From NCBI GenBank assembly GCA_030522415.1, contig JAMASW010000047.1:48001-112000 (forward strand): a stretch of DNA of 64,000 nucleotides. The letters are read 5' to 3'. Below the pieces are notes generated by a model. That model did no database searches. It worked only from the letters and a program-made list of their open reading frames with translations, and had not been told where the DNA came from. Of the stretch, positions 1 through 11,356 are shown piece by piece. Position 1 is the stretch's first letter; the number at the start of each line of letters is the position of its first letter. This DNA is from Channallabes apus (Eukaryota; Chordata; Actinopteri; Siluriformes; Clariidae). Made by a program: the position numbers and the translations under genes.

Positions 1-221
1 CTCAGGAAAGCGGTTTTCTCACACAACCAATGGATAGTTATGTAAAACATGCAAAATGAGTTTATGTTTTTCACAATGAGAATGTGAAAAAGAATAAGAA
101 AAGATGTATTTTTCAACATGTATGATAAAATCCATAAATGTTTTGGAAAGTATAATTTCTTTCAGTTTTAAACAGCAGAAGGAGAGATAAAGCCTTTGCT
201 GCGTTCTTAGCGCTGTCCGAG
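1..221 (+). repeat. Monomer with the private cacaaccaatgg variant, first copy
   Basis: This first monomer carries C at position 28 where almost all others have T (ccaatgg in place of ctaatgg). The same variant occurs at 39057 and 50128, and the surrounding ~318 bp match those copies closely. The window therefore begins in a relative of the block found at about 39,030 and 50,101. The match is lost near position 318, where the A-run and following bases change type. Confidence 0.85.
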
Positions 222-515
222 ATCAGAAAAGCAGTTTTCTCACACAACTAATGGATAGTTATGTAAAACATGGAAAATGAGTTTATGTTAATTTTTCACA
301 ATGAGAATGTGAAAAAGAATAACAAAAAATTGTTTTTCAACATGTATGATAAAATGCATAATTGTTTTGGAAAGTATAATTTCTTTCAGTTTTAGACAGC
401 AGACGGTGAGATAAAGCGTTTGCTGCGTTCTTAGTGCTGTCCGAGCTCAGGAAAGCTGTTTTCTCACACAACTAATGGATAGTTATGTAAAACATGGAAA
501 ATGAGTTTATGTTAA

Positions 516-540
516 TTTTTCACAATGAGAATGTGAAAAA
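516..540. other. Conserved dyad: 9-bp perfect inverted repeat with 7-nt loop (example copy)
   Basis: The arms tttttcaca (516-524) and tgtgaaaaa (532-540) are exact reverse complements around the loop atgagaa. The same element is at 67-91 in the first monomer and recurs in most monomers. Some classes weaken it. The ttttccaca type has a mismatch in the left arm, as does tttttaca in the monomers carrying gtttacttttt. The cttttacaatgcg type changes both arm and loop, and the gtgaagaag type changes the right arm. Dyads able to extrude hairpins are reported as frequent in centromeric satellites that lack CENP-B boxes. A role here is inference. Confidence 0.85.
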
Positions 541-562
541 GAATAACAAAAATATAGTTTTT
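536..562. other. Phased A/T tracts (candidate intrinsic bend), example copy
   Basis: Runs of five A or T begin at 516, 536, 548 and 558, spacings of 20, 12 and 10 bp, close to whole turns of the helix. Tracts phased this way are known to curve DNA. The arrangement is kept across monomers, although the middle A-run varies from about five to ten bases: it reaches nine in the monomer near 9036. Curvature may favour regular nucleosome placement. That is inference from tract spacing only. Confidence 0.5.
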
Positions 563-641
563 CAACATGTATGATAAAATGCATAAATTTTTGGGAAGGT
601 ATAATTTCTTTCAGTTTTAGACAGCAGAAGGTGAGATAAAG

Positions 642-682
642 CGTTTGGTGCGTTCTTAGCGCAGTCCGAGCTCAGGAATGCG
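642..682. other. CpG cluster at the monomer boundary (example copy)
   Basis: CpG dinucleotides occur at 642, 651, 660, 667 and 681, while the rest of this monomer has none. The first three are exactly 9 bp apart. This cluster spans the monomer junction in nearly every unit. Variants seen in it include gcgctg to gtgctg, agcgg to agcag, ccgag to cccag, and gcgttt to gccttt. The first two are the transitions expected from deamination of methylated cytosine. The persistence of the cluster in a 28% G+C background suggests recent homogenisation, protection from decay, or selection. Confidence 0.8.
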
Positions 683-895
683 GTTTTCTCACACAACTAA
701 TGGATAGTTATGTAAAACATGGAAAATGAGTTTATGTTAATTTTTCACAATGAGAATGTGAAAAAGAATAACAAAAAAATAGTTTTTCAACATGTATGAT
801 AAAATGCATAAATGTTTTGGAAAGTATAATGTCTTTCAGTTTTAGACAGCAGAAGGTGAGATGAAGCGTTTGTTGCGTTCTTAGTGCTGTCCGAG

Positions 896-2451
896 CTCAG
901 GAAAGCTGTTTTCTCACACAACTAATGGATAGTTATGTAAAACATGCAAAATGAGTTTATGTTTATTTTTCACAATGAGAATGTGAAAAAGAATAACAAA
1001 AAATTGTTTTTCAACATGTATGATAAAATGCATAAATTTTTGGGAAGGTATAATTTCTTTCAGTTTTAGACAGCAGAAGGTGAGATAAAGCGTTTGGTGC
1101 GTTCTTAGCGCAGTCCGAGCTCAGGAATGCGGTTTTCTCACACAACTAATGGATAGTTATGTAAAACATGCAAAATGAGTTTATGTTTTTCACAATGAGA
1201 ATGTGAAAAAGAATAACAAAAAAGTTTTTCAACTTGTATGATAAAATGCATAAATTTTTGGGAAGGTATAATTTCTTTCAGTTTTAGACAGCAGAAGGTG
1301 AGATAAAGCGTTTGCTGCGTTCTTAGCGCTGTCCGAGATCAGAAAAGCAGTTTTCTCACACAACTAATGGATAGTTATGTAAAACATGGAAAATGAGTTT
1401 ATGTTAATTTTTCACAATGAGAATGTGAAAAAGAATAACAAAAAATTGTTTTTCAACATGTATGATAAAATGCATAATTGTTTTGGAAAGTATAATTTCT
1501 TTCAGTTTTAGACAGCAGACGGTGAGATAAAGCGTTTGCTGCGTTCTTAGTGCTGTCCGAGCTCAGGAAAGCTGTTTTCTCACACAACTAATGGATAGTT
1601 ATGTAAAACATGCAAAATGAGTTTATGTTTATTTTCCACAATGAGAATGTGAAAAAGAATAACAAAAAATTGTTTTTCAACATGTATGATAAAATGCATA
1701 AATTTTTGGGAAGGTATAATTTCTTTCAGTTTTAGACAGCAGAAGGTGAGATAAAGCGTTTGGTGCGTTCTTAGCGCAGTCCGAGCTCAGGAATGCGGTT
1801 TTCTCACACAACTAATGGATAGTTATGTAAAACATGCAAAATGAGTTTATGTTTTTCACAATGAGAATGTGAAAAAGAATAACAAAAAAGTTTTTCAACT
1901 TGTATGATAAAATGCATAAATTTTTGGGAAGGTATAATTTCTTTCAGTTTTAGACAGCAGAAGGTGAGATAAAGCGTTTGCTGCGTTCTTAGCGCTGTCC
2001 GAGATCAGAAAAGCAGTTTTCTCACACAACTAATGGATAGTTATGTAAAACATGGAAAATGAGTTTATGTTAATTTTTCACAATGAGAATGTGAAAAAGA
2101 ATAACAAAAAATTGTTTTTCAACATGTATGATAAAATGCATAATTGTTTTGGAAAGTATAATTTCTTTCAGTTTTAGACAGCAGACGGTGAGATAAAGCG
2201 TTTGCTGCGTTCTTAGTGCTGTCCGAGCTCAGGAAAGCTGTTTTCTCACACAACTAATGGATAGTTATGTAAAACATGCAAAATGAGTTTATGTTTATTT
2301 TCCACAATGAGAATGTGAAAAAGAATAACAAAAAATAGTTTTTCAACATGTATGATAAAATGCATAAATTTTTGGGAAGGTATAATTTCTTTCAGTTTTA
2401 GACAGCAGAAGGTGAGATAAAGCGTTTGCTGCGTTCTTAGCGCTGTCCGAG
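896..2451. repeat. 3-mer higher-order repeat, 666-bp period, about 2.3 copies
   Basis: Monomer starts at 896, 1120 and 1338 (224, 218 and 224 bp) are repeated at 1562, 1786 and 2004, and the first type begins again at 2228. Each set has the order gaaagctg-type, gaatgcgg-type short monomer, and gatcagaaaagcag-type. Copies differ at a few bases, for example tttttcac in the first copy against tttccac at the same place in the second. This is the shortest clear HOR period in the window. Confidence 0.88.
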
Positions 2452-2463
2452 ATCAGAAAAGCG

Positions 2464-4978
2464 GTTTTCTCACACAACTAATGGATAGTTATGTAAAACA
2501 TGCAAAATGAGTTTATGTTTTTCACAATGAGAATGTGAAAAAGAATAACAAAAAAGTTTTTCAACTTGTATGATAAAATGCATAAATTTTTGGGAAGGTA
2601 TAATTTCTTTCAGTTTTAGACAGCAGAAGGTGAGATAAAGCGTTTGCTGCGTTCTTAGCGCTGTCCGAGATCAGAAAAGCAGTTTTCTCACACAACTAAT
2701 GGATAGTTATGTAAAACATGGAAAATGAGTTTATGTTAATTTTTCACAATGAGAATGTGAAAAAGAATAACAAAAAATTGTTTTTCAACATGTATGATAA
2801 AATGCATAAATGTTTTGGAAAGTATAATTTCTTTCAGTTTTAGACAGCAGAAGGTGAGATGAAGCGTTTGCTGCGTTCTTAGCGCTGTCCGAGCTCAGGA
2901 AAGCGGTTTTCTCACACAACTAATGGATAGTTATGTAAAACATGCAAAATGAGTTTATGTTTTTCACAATGAGAATGTGAAAAAGAATAAGAAAAGATGT
3001 ATTTTTCAACATGTATGATAAAATCCATAAATGTTTTGGAAAGTATAATTTCTTTCAGTTATAAACAGCAGAAGGAGAGATAAAGCCTTTGCTGCGTTCT
3101 TAGCGCTGTCCGAGATCAGAAAAGCAGTTTTCTCACACAACTAATGGATAGTTATGTAAAACATGGAAAATGAGTTTATGTTAATTTTTCACAATGAGAA
3201 TGTGAAAAAGAATAACAAAAAAATAGTTTTTCAACATGTATGATAAAATGCATAAATGTTTTGGAAAGTATAATTCCATTCAGTTTTAGACAGCAGAAGG
3301 AGAGATGAAGCGTTTCCTGCGTTCTTAGCGCTTTCCGAGCTCAGGAAAGCGGTTTTCTCACACAACTAATGGATAGTTATGTAAAACATGCAAACTGAGT
3401 TTATGTTTATCTTTTACAATGCGAATGTGAAAAAGAATAACAAAAATATAGTTTTTCAACATGTATGATAAAATGCATAATTGTTTTGGAAAGTATAATT
3501 TCTTTCAGTTTTAGACAGCAGAAGGTGAGATAAAGCGTTTGCTGCGTTTTTAGCGCTGTCCGAGCTCAGTAAAGCGGTTTTCTCACACAACTAATGGATA
3601 GTTATGTAAAACATGCAAAATGAGTTTATGTTTACTTTTTACAATGAGAATGTGAAAAAGAATAACAAAAATATAGGTTTTCAACATGTATGATAAAATG
3701 CATAATTGTTTTGGAAAGTATAATTTCTTTCAGTTTTAGACAGCAGAAGGTGAGATAAAGCGTTTGCTGCGGTCTTAGTGCTGTCCCAGCTCAGGAAAGC
3801 GGTTTTCTCACACAACTAATGGATAGTTATGTAAAACATGCAAAATGAGTTTATGTTTTTCACAATGAGAATGTGAAGAAGAATAACAAAAAAATAGTTT
3901 TTCAACTTGTATGATAAAATGCATAAATTTTTGGGAAGGTATAATTTCTTTCAGTTTTAGACAGCAGAAGGTGAGATAAAGCGTTTGCTGCGTTCTTAGC
4001 GCTGTCCGAGATCAGAAAAGCAGTTTTCTCACACAACTAATGGATAGTTAAGTAAAACATGCAAAATGAGTATATGTTTATTTTTCACAATGAGAATGTG
4101 AAAAAGAATAAGAAAAGATGTGTTTTTCAACATGTATGATAAAATCCATAAATGTTTTGGAAAGTATAATTTCTTTCAGTTTTAGACAGCAGAAGGAGAG
4201 ATAAAGCGTTTGCTGCGTTCTTAGAGCTGTCCGAGATCAGAAAAGCAGTTTTCTCACACAACTAATGGATAGTTATGTAAAACATGGAAAATGAGTTTAT
4301 GTTAATTTTTCACAATGAGAATGTGAAAAAGAATAACAAAAAATTGTTTTTCAACATGTATGATAAAATGGATAAATTTTTGGGAAGGTATAATTTCTTT
4401 CAGTTTTAGACAGCAGAAGGTGAGATAAAGCGTTTGCTGCGTTCTTAGCGCTGTCCGAGATCAGAAAAGCAGTTTTCTCACACAACTAATGGATAGTTAT
4501 GTAAAACATGGAAAATGAGTTTATGTTAATTTTTCACAATGAGAATGTGAAAAAGAATAAGAAAAGATGTGTTTTTCAACATGTATGATAAAATCCATAA
4601 ATGTTTTGGAAAGTATAATTTCTTTCAGTTTTAGACAGCAGAAGGAGAGATAAAGCGTTTGCTGCGTTCTTAGAGCTGTCCGAGATCAGAAAAGCAGTTT
4701 TCGCACACAACTAATGGATAGTTATGTAAAACATGGAAAATGAGTTTATGTTAATTTTTCACAATGAGAATGTGAAAAAGAATAACAAAAAAATAGTTTT
4801 TCAACATGTATGATAAAATGCATAAATGTTTTGGAAAGTATAATGTCTTTCAGTTTTAGACAGCAGAAGGTGAGATGAAGCGTTTGTTGCGTTCTTAGTG
4901 CTGTCCGAGCTCAGGAAAGCTGTTTTCTCACACAACTAATGGATAGTTATGTAAAACATGCAAAATGAGTTTATGTTT
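2464..4978. repeat. 11-mer HOR block, 2458-bp period, copy 1
   Basis: Bases 2464-4978 match 4922-7436 at a constant offset of 2458 bp, about 11 monomers. The match fails at both ends: 2463 is g against t at 4921, and 4979 is t against a at 7437. I saw two internal differences: 3061 a against 5519 t, and a g/t change in the aattgtttt segment near 3711/6169. The block includes a monomer with the unusual ttttcgcacac spelling near 4698, repeated at 7156. Confidence 0.9.
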
Positions 4979-7436
4979 TTCACAATGAGAATGTGAAAAA
5001 GAATAACAAAAAAGTTTTTCAACTTGTATGATAAAATGCATAAATTTTTGGGAAGGTATAATTTCTTTCAGTTTTAGACAGCAGAAGGTGAGATAAAGCG
5101 TTTGCTGCGTTCTTAGCGCTGTCCGAGATCAGAAAAGCAGTTTTCTCACACAACTAATGGATAGTTATGTAAAACATGGAAAATGAGTTTATGTTAATTT
5201 TTCACAATGAGAATGTGAAAAAGAATAACAAAAAATTGTTTTTCAACATGTATGATAAAATGCATAAATGTTTTGGAAAGTATAATTTCTTTCAGTTTTA
5301 GACAGCAGAAGGTGAGATGAAGCGTTTGCTGCGTTCTTAGCGCTGTCCGAGCTCAGGAAAGCGGTTTTCTCACACAACTAATGGATAGTTATGTAAAACA
5401 TGCAAAATGAGTTTATGTTTTTCACAATGAGAATGTGAAAAAGAATAAGAAAAGATGTATTTTTCAACATGTATGATAAAATCCATAAATGTTTTGGAAA
5501 GTATAATTTCTTTCAGTTTTAAACAGCAGAAGGAGAGATAAAGCCTTTGCTGCGTTCTTAGCGCTGTCCGAGATCAGAAAAGCAGTTTTCTCACACAACT
5601 AATGGATAGTTATGTAAAACATGGAAAATGAGTTTATGTTAATTTTTCACAATGAGAATGTGAAAAAGAATAACAAAAAAATAGTTTTTCAACATGTATG
5701 ATAAAATGCATAAATGTTTTGGAAAGTATAATTCCATTCAGTTTTAGACAGCAGAAGGAGAGATGAAGCGTTTCCTGCGTTCTTAGCGCTTTCCGAGCTC
5801 AGGAAAGCGGTTTTCTCACACAACTAATGGATAGTTATGTAAAACATGCAAACTGAGTTTATGTTTATCTTTTACAATGCGAATGTGAAAAAGAATAACA
5901 AAAATATAGTTTTTCAACATGTATGATAAAATGCATAATTGTTTTGGAAAGTATAATTTCTTTCAGTTTTAGACAGCAGAAGGTGAGATAAAGCGTTTGC
6001 TGCGTTTTTAGCGCTGTCCGAGCTCAGTAAAGCGGTTTTCTCACACAACTAATGGATAGTTATGTAAAACATGCAAAATGAGTTTATGTTTACTTTTTAC
6101 AATGAGAATGTGAAAAAGAATAACAAAAATATAGGTTTTCAACATGTATGATAAAATGCATAATTTTTTTGGAAAGTATAATTTCTTTCAGTTTTAGACA
6201 GCAGAAGGTGAGATAAAGCGTTTGCTGCGGTCTTAGTGCTGTCCCAGCTCAGGAAAGCGGTTTTCTCACACAACTAATGGATAGTTATGTAAAACATGCA
6301 AAATGAGTTTATGTTTTTCACAATGAGAATGTGAAGAAGAATAACAAAAAAATAGTTTTTCAACTTGTATGATAAAATGCATAAATTTTTGGGAAGGTAT
6401 AATTTCTTTCAGTTTTAGACAGCAGAAGGTGAGATAAAGCGTTTGCTGCGTTCTTAGCGCTGTCCGAGATCAGAAAAGCAGTTTTCTCACACAACTAATG
6501 GATAGTTAAGTAAAACATGCAAAATGAGTATATGTTTATTTTTCACAATGAGAATGTGAAAAAGAATAAGAAAAGATGTGTTTTTCAACATGTATGATAA
6601 AATCCATAAATGTTTTGGAAAGTATAATTTCTTTCAGTTTTAGACAGCAGAAGGAGAGATAAAGCGTTTGCTGCGTTCTTAGAGCTGTCCGAGATCAGAA
6701 AAGCAGTTTTCTCACACAACTAATGGATAGTTATGTAAAACATGGAAAATGAGTTTATGTTAATTTTTCACAATGAGAATGTGAAAAAGAATAACAAAAA
6801 ATTGTTTTTCAACATGTATGATAAAATGGATAAATTTTTGGGAAGGTATAATTTCTTTCAGTTTTAGACAGCAGAAGGTGAGATAAAGCGTTTGCTGCGT
6901 TCTTAGCGCTGTCCGAGATCAGAAAAGCAGTTTTCTCACACAACTAATGGATAGTTATGTAAAACATGGAAAATGAGTTTATGTTAATTTTTCACAATGA
7001 GAATGTGAAAAAGAATAAGAAAAGATGTGTTTTTCAACATGTATGATAAAATCCATAAATGTTTTGGAAAGTATAATTTCTTTCAGTTTTAGACAGCAGA
7101 AGGAGAGATAAAGCGTTTGCTGCGTTCTTAGAGCTGTCCGAGATCAGAAAAGCAGTTTTCGCACACAACTAATGGATAGTTATGTAAAACATGGAAAATG
7201 AGTTTATGTTAATTTTTCACAATGAGAATGTGAAAAAGAATAACAAAAAAATAGTTTTTCAACATGTATGATAAAATGCATAAATGTTTTGGAAAGTATA
7301 ATGTCTTTCAGTTTTAGACAGCAGAAGGTGAGATGAAGCGTTTGTTGCGTTCTTAGTGCTGTCCGAGCTCAGGAAAGCTGTTTTCTCACACAACTAATGG
7401 ATAGTTATGTAAAACATGCAAAATGAGTTTATGTTT
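4922..7436. repeat. 11-mer HOR block, 2458-bp period, copy 2
   Basis: This is the tandem partner of 2464-4978, overlapping it by the shared flanks expected of a head-to-tail duplication. It contains a run of distinctive monomers. One has tttatcttttacaatgcg. The next has tcagtaaagcgg with gtttacttttt and an ataggtttt segment, and then comes the ctgtcccagctc junction at 6239. The same run recurs throughout the window and is a useful HOR landmark. Confidence 0.9.
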
Positions 7437-8358
7437 ATTTTTCACAATGAGAATGTGAAAAAGAATAACAAAAAATAGTTTTTCAACATGTATGATAAAA
7501 TGGATAAATTTTTGGGAAGGTATAATTTCTTTCAGTTTTAGACAGCAGAAGGTGAGATAAAGCGTTTGGTGCGTTCTTAGCGCAGTCCGAGCTCAGGAAT
7601 GCGGTTTTCTCACACAACTAATGGATAGTTATGTAAAACATGGAAAATGAGTTTATGTTAATTTTTCACAATGAGAATGTGAAAAAGAATAACAAAAAAA
7701 TAGTTTTTCAACATGTATGATAAAATGCATAAATGTTTTGGAAAGTATAATGTCTTTCAGTTTTAGACAGCAGAAGGTGAGATGAAGCGTTTGTTGCGTT
7801 CTTAGTGCTGTCCGAGCTCAGGAAAGCTGTTTTCTCACACAACTAATGGATAGTTATGTAAAACATGCAAAATGAGTTTATGTTTATTTTTCACAATGAG
7901 AATGTGAAAAAGAATAACAAAAAATAGTTTTTCAACATGTATGATAAAATGCATAAATTTTTGGGAAGGTATAATTTCTTTCAGTTTTAGACAGCAGAAG
8001 GTGAGATAAAGCGTTTGGTGCGTTCTTAGCGCAGTCCGAGCTCAGGAATGCGGTTTTCTCACACAACTAATGGATAGTTATGTAAAACATGCAAAATGAG
8101 TTTATGTTTTTCACAATGAGAATGTGAAAAAGAATAACAAAAAAGTTTTTCAACTTGTATGATAAAATGCATAAATTTTTGGGAAGGTATAATTTCTTTC
8201 AGTTTTAGACAGCAGAAGGTGAGATAAAGCGTTTGCTGCGTTCTTAGCGCTGTCGGAGATCAGGAAAGCGGTTTTCTCACACAACTAATGGATAGTTATG
8301 TAAAACATGGAAAATGAGTTTATGTTAATTTTTCACAATGAGAATGTGAAAAAGAATA
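6033..8358. repeat. ~2.3-kb segment duplicated 8265 bp downstream
   Basis: Landmarks keep one offset of 8265 bp: ctgtcccag at 6239 and 14504, gttaagtaaaac at 6505 and 14770, ttttcgcac at 7156 and 15421. The match extends over roughly 6033-8358 and 14298-16623. On the left it ends where a tcagtaaagcgg monomer is replaced by tcaggaaagcgg. On the right it ends where gaataag meets gaataac. A difference is visible near 8254, where gtcggagatc stands in place of gtccgagatc. Confidence 0.8.
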
Positions 8359-9169
8359 AGAAAAGATGTGTTTTTCAACATGTATGATAAAATCCATAAA
8401 TGTTTTGGAAAGTATAATTTCTTTCAGTTTTAAACGGCAGAAGGTGAGATAAAGCGTTTGGTGCGTTCTTAGCGCTGTCCGAGCTCAGGAAAACGGTTTT
8501 CTCACACAACTAATGGATAGTTATGTAAAACATGCAAAATGAGTTTATGTTTATTTTTCACAATGAAAATGTGAAAAAGAATAACAAAAAAAATAGTTTT
8601 TCAACATGCATGATAAAATGCATAAATGTTTTGGAAAGTATAATTCCTTTCAGTTTTAGACAGCAGAAGGTGAGATGAAGCGTTTGCTGCGTTCTTAGCG
8701 CTGTCCGAGCTCAGGAAAGCGGTTTTCTCACACAACTAATGGATAGTTATGTAAAACATGCAAAATGAGTTTATGTTTTTCACAATGAGAATGTGAAAAA
8801 GAATAACAAAAAAATAGTTTTTCAACTTGTATGATAAAATGCATAAATTTTTGGGAAGGTATAATTTCTTTCAGTTTTAGACAGCAGAAGGTGAGATGAA
8901 GCGTTTGCTGCGTTCTTAGCGCTGTCCGAGCTCAGGAAAGCGGTTTTCTCACACAACTAATGGATAGTTATGTAAAACATGCGAAATGAGTTCATGTTTA
9001 TTTTTCACAATGAGAATGTGAAAAAGAATAACAAAAAAAAAATTTCAACATGTATGATAAAATGCATAAATTTTTGGGAAGGTATAATTTCTTTCAGTTT
9101 TAGACAGCAGAAGGTGAGATAAAGCGTTTCCTGCGTTCTTAGCGCTTTCCGAGCTCAGGAAAGCGGTTT
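8359..9169. repeat. Mixed monomers without a clear local HOR
   Basis: About four monomers here do not continue any offset I followed. They include one with acatgcatgata in place of acatgtatgata near 8607, one with a long uninterrupted A-run followed directly by tttcaac near 9036, and one with gttcatgtt near 8991. No gene or inserted element is present. Confidence 0.75.
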
Positions 9170-9790
9170 TCTCACACAACTAATGGATAGTTATGTAAAA
9201 CATGCAAAATGAGTTTATGTTTACTTTTTACAATGAGAATGTGAAAAAGAATAACAAAAATATAGGTTTTCAACATGTATGATAAAATGCATAATTGTTT
9301 TGGAAAGTATAATTTCTTTCAGTTTTAGACAGCAGAAGGTGAGATAAAGCTTTTGCTGCGGTCTTAGTGCTGTCCCAGCTCAGGAAAGCGGTTTTCTCAC
9401 ACAACTAATGGATAGTTATGTAAAACATGCAAAATGAGTTTATGTTTATTTTTCACAATGAGAATGTGAAAAAGAATAACAAAAAATAGTTTTTCAACAT
9501 GTATGATAAAATGCATAAATTTTTGGGAAGGTATAATTTCTTTCAGTTTTAGACAGCAGAAGGTGAGATAAAGCGTTTCCTGCGTTCTTAGCGCTGTCCG
9601 AGCTCAGGAAAGCTGTTTTCTCACACAACTAATGGATAGTTATGTAAAACATGCAAAATGAGTTTATGTTTTTCACAATGAGAATGTGAAAAAGAATAAG
9701 AAAAGATGTATTTTTCAACATGTATGATAAAATGCAAAATTATTTTGGAAAGTATAATTTCTTTCAGTTTTAGACAGCAGAAGGTGAGAT
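9170..9790. repeat. 620-bp segment repeated 1566 bp (7 monomers) downstream, copy 1
   Basis: Bases 9170-9790 match 10736-11356. Two rare spellings tie the copies together: the aaagcttttgctgcgg tail near 9346/10912, and atgcaaaattattttgg near 9733/11299. The offset of 1566 bp is seven monomers. The region between the copies resembles the 2.9-3.8 kb region, so the arrangement looks like an insertion of, or exchange with, another HOR type. Confidence 0.82.
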
Positions 9791-10735
9791 GAAGCGTTTG
9801 CTGCGTTCTTAGCGCTGTCCGAGCTCAGGAAAGCTGTTTTCTCACACCACTAATCGATAGTTATGTAAAACATGTAAAATGAGTTCATTTTAATTTTTCA
9901 CAATGAGAATGTGAAAAAGAATAACAAAAAAATAGTTTTTCAACATGTATGATAAAATGCATAAATGTTTTGGAAAGTATAATTTCTTTCAGTTTTAGAC
10001 AGCAGAAGGTGAGATGAAGCGTTTGCTGCGTTCTTAGCGCTGTCCGAGCTCAGGAAAGCGGTTTTCTCACACAACTAATGGATAGTTATGTAAAACATGC
10101 AAAATGAGTTTATGTTTTTCACAATGAGAATGTGAAAAAGAATAAGAAAAGATGTATTTTTCAACATGTATGATAAAATCCATAAATGTTTTGGAAAGTA
10201 TAATTTCTTTCAGTTTTAGACAGCAGAAGGAGAGATAAAGCCTTTGCTGCGTTCTTAGCGCTGTCCGAGATCAGAAAAGCAGTTTTCTCACACAACTAAT
10301 GGATAGTTATGTAAAACATGGAAAATGAGTTTATGTTAATTTTTCACAATGAGAATGTGAAAAAGAATAACAAAAAAATAGTTTTTCAACATGTATGATA
10401 AAATGCATAAATGTTTTGGAAAGTATAATTCCATTCAGTTTTAGACAGCAGAAGGAGAGATGAAGCGTTTCCTGCGTTCTTAGCGCTTTCCGAGCTCAGG
10501 AAAGCGGTTTTCTCACACAACTAATGGATAGTTATGTAAAACATGCAAACTGAGTTTATGTTTATCTTTTACAATGAGAATGTGAAAAAGAATTACAAAA
10601 ATATAGTTTTTCAACATGTATGATAAAATGCATAATTGTTTTGGAAAGTATAATTTCTTTCAGTTTTAGACAGCAGAAGGTGAGATAAAGCGTTTTCTGC
10701 GTTTTTAGCGCTGTCCGAGCTCAGTAAAGCGGTTT

Positions 10736-11356
10736 TCTCACACAACTAATGGATAGTTATGTAAAACATGCAAAATGAGTTTATGTTTACTTTTTACAAT
10801 GAGAATGTGAAAAAGAATAACAAAAATATAGGTTTTCAACATGTATGATAAAATGCATAATTGTTTTGGAAAGTATAATTTCTTTCAGTTTTAGACAGCA
10901 GAAGGTGAGATAAAGCTTTTGCTGCGGTCTTAGTGCTGTCCCAGCTCAGGAAAGCGGTTTTCTCACACAACTAATGGATAGTTATGTAAAACATGCAAAA
11001 TGAGTTTATTTTTATTTTTCACAATGAGAATGTGAAAAAGAATAACAAAAAATAGTTTTTCAACATGTATGATAAAATGCATAAATTTTTGGGAAGGTAT
11101 AATTTCTTTCAGTTTTAGACAGCAGAAGGTGAGATAAAGCGTTTCCTGCGTTCTTAGCGCTGTCCGAGCTCAGGAAAGCTGTTTTCTCACACAACTAATG
11201 GATAGTTATGTAAAACATGCAAAATGAGTTTATGTTTTTCACAATGAGAATGTGAAAAAGAATAAGAAAAGATGTATTTTTCAACATGTATGATAAAATG
11301 CAAAATTATTTTGGAAAGTATAATTTCTTTCAGTTTTAGACAGCAGAAGGTGAGAT
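10736..11356. repeat. 620-bp segment repeated at 7-monomer offset, copy 2
   Basis: This is the partner of 9170-9790. It ends at the same kind of point, where gagataaagcg replaces gagatgaagcg. The preceding monomers (about 10,020-10,735) resemble those at 2881-3550 and 5339-6008, including agcctttgctgcg and the tttatctttt monomer. Confidence 0.82.

Larger units (their letters stand above)
446..670 (+). repeat. Representative 225-bp satellite monomer
   Basis: This monomer shows the parts common to all. It has a boundary SacI-type hexamer GAGCTC just before and at the start (444-449). A segment containing tctcacacaactaatgg follows, then a small atgt-aaa-acat dyad (485-495 region), then the strong hairpin-capable dyad (516-540). 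Next come an A/T-tract zone (536-562), the acatgt palindrome with gataaaatgcataa, a gtataatttctttcag segment, the gacagcagaaggtgagat block, and a CpG-rich tail. I count 72 G+C in 225 bases (32%). Bases 641-670 are 18/30 G+C, against 54/195 for the rest. Length classes elsewhere arise mainly from a 4-bp difference before tttttcac, and from the A-run and following tag/ttg/g after gaataac. Confidence 0.95.

Noticed and set aside
516..540. Rho-independent terminator
   Set aside because: The dyad is AT-rich and symmetric, occurs in every monomer and follows no gene. It is better described as a repeat-internal dyad.
596..604. Bacterial -10 promoter (gtataatt)
   Set aside because: It recurs in every monomer of a eukaryotic-type satellite, has no spaced -35 partner and no gene follows it.
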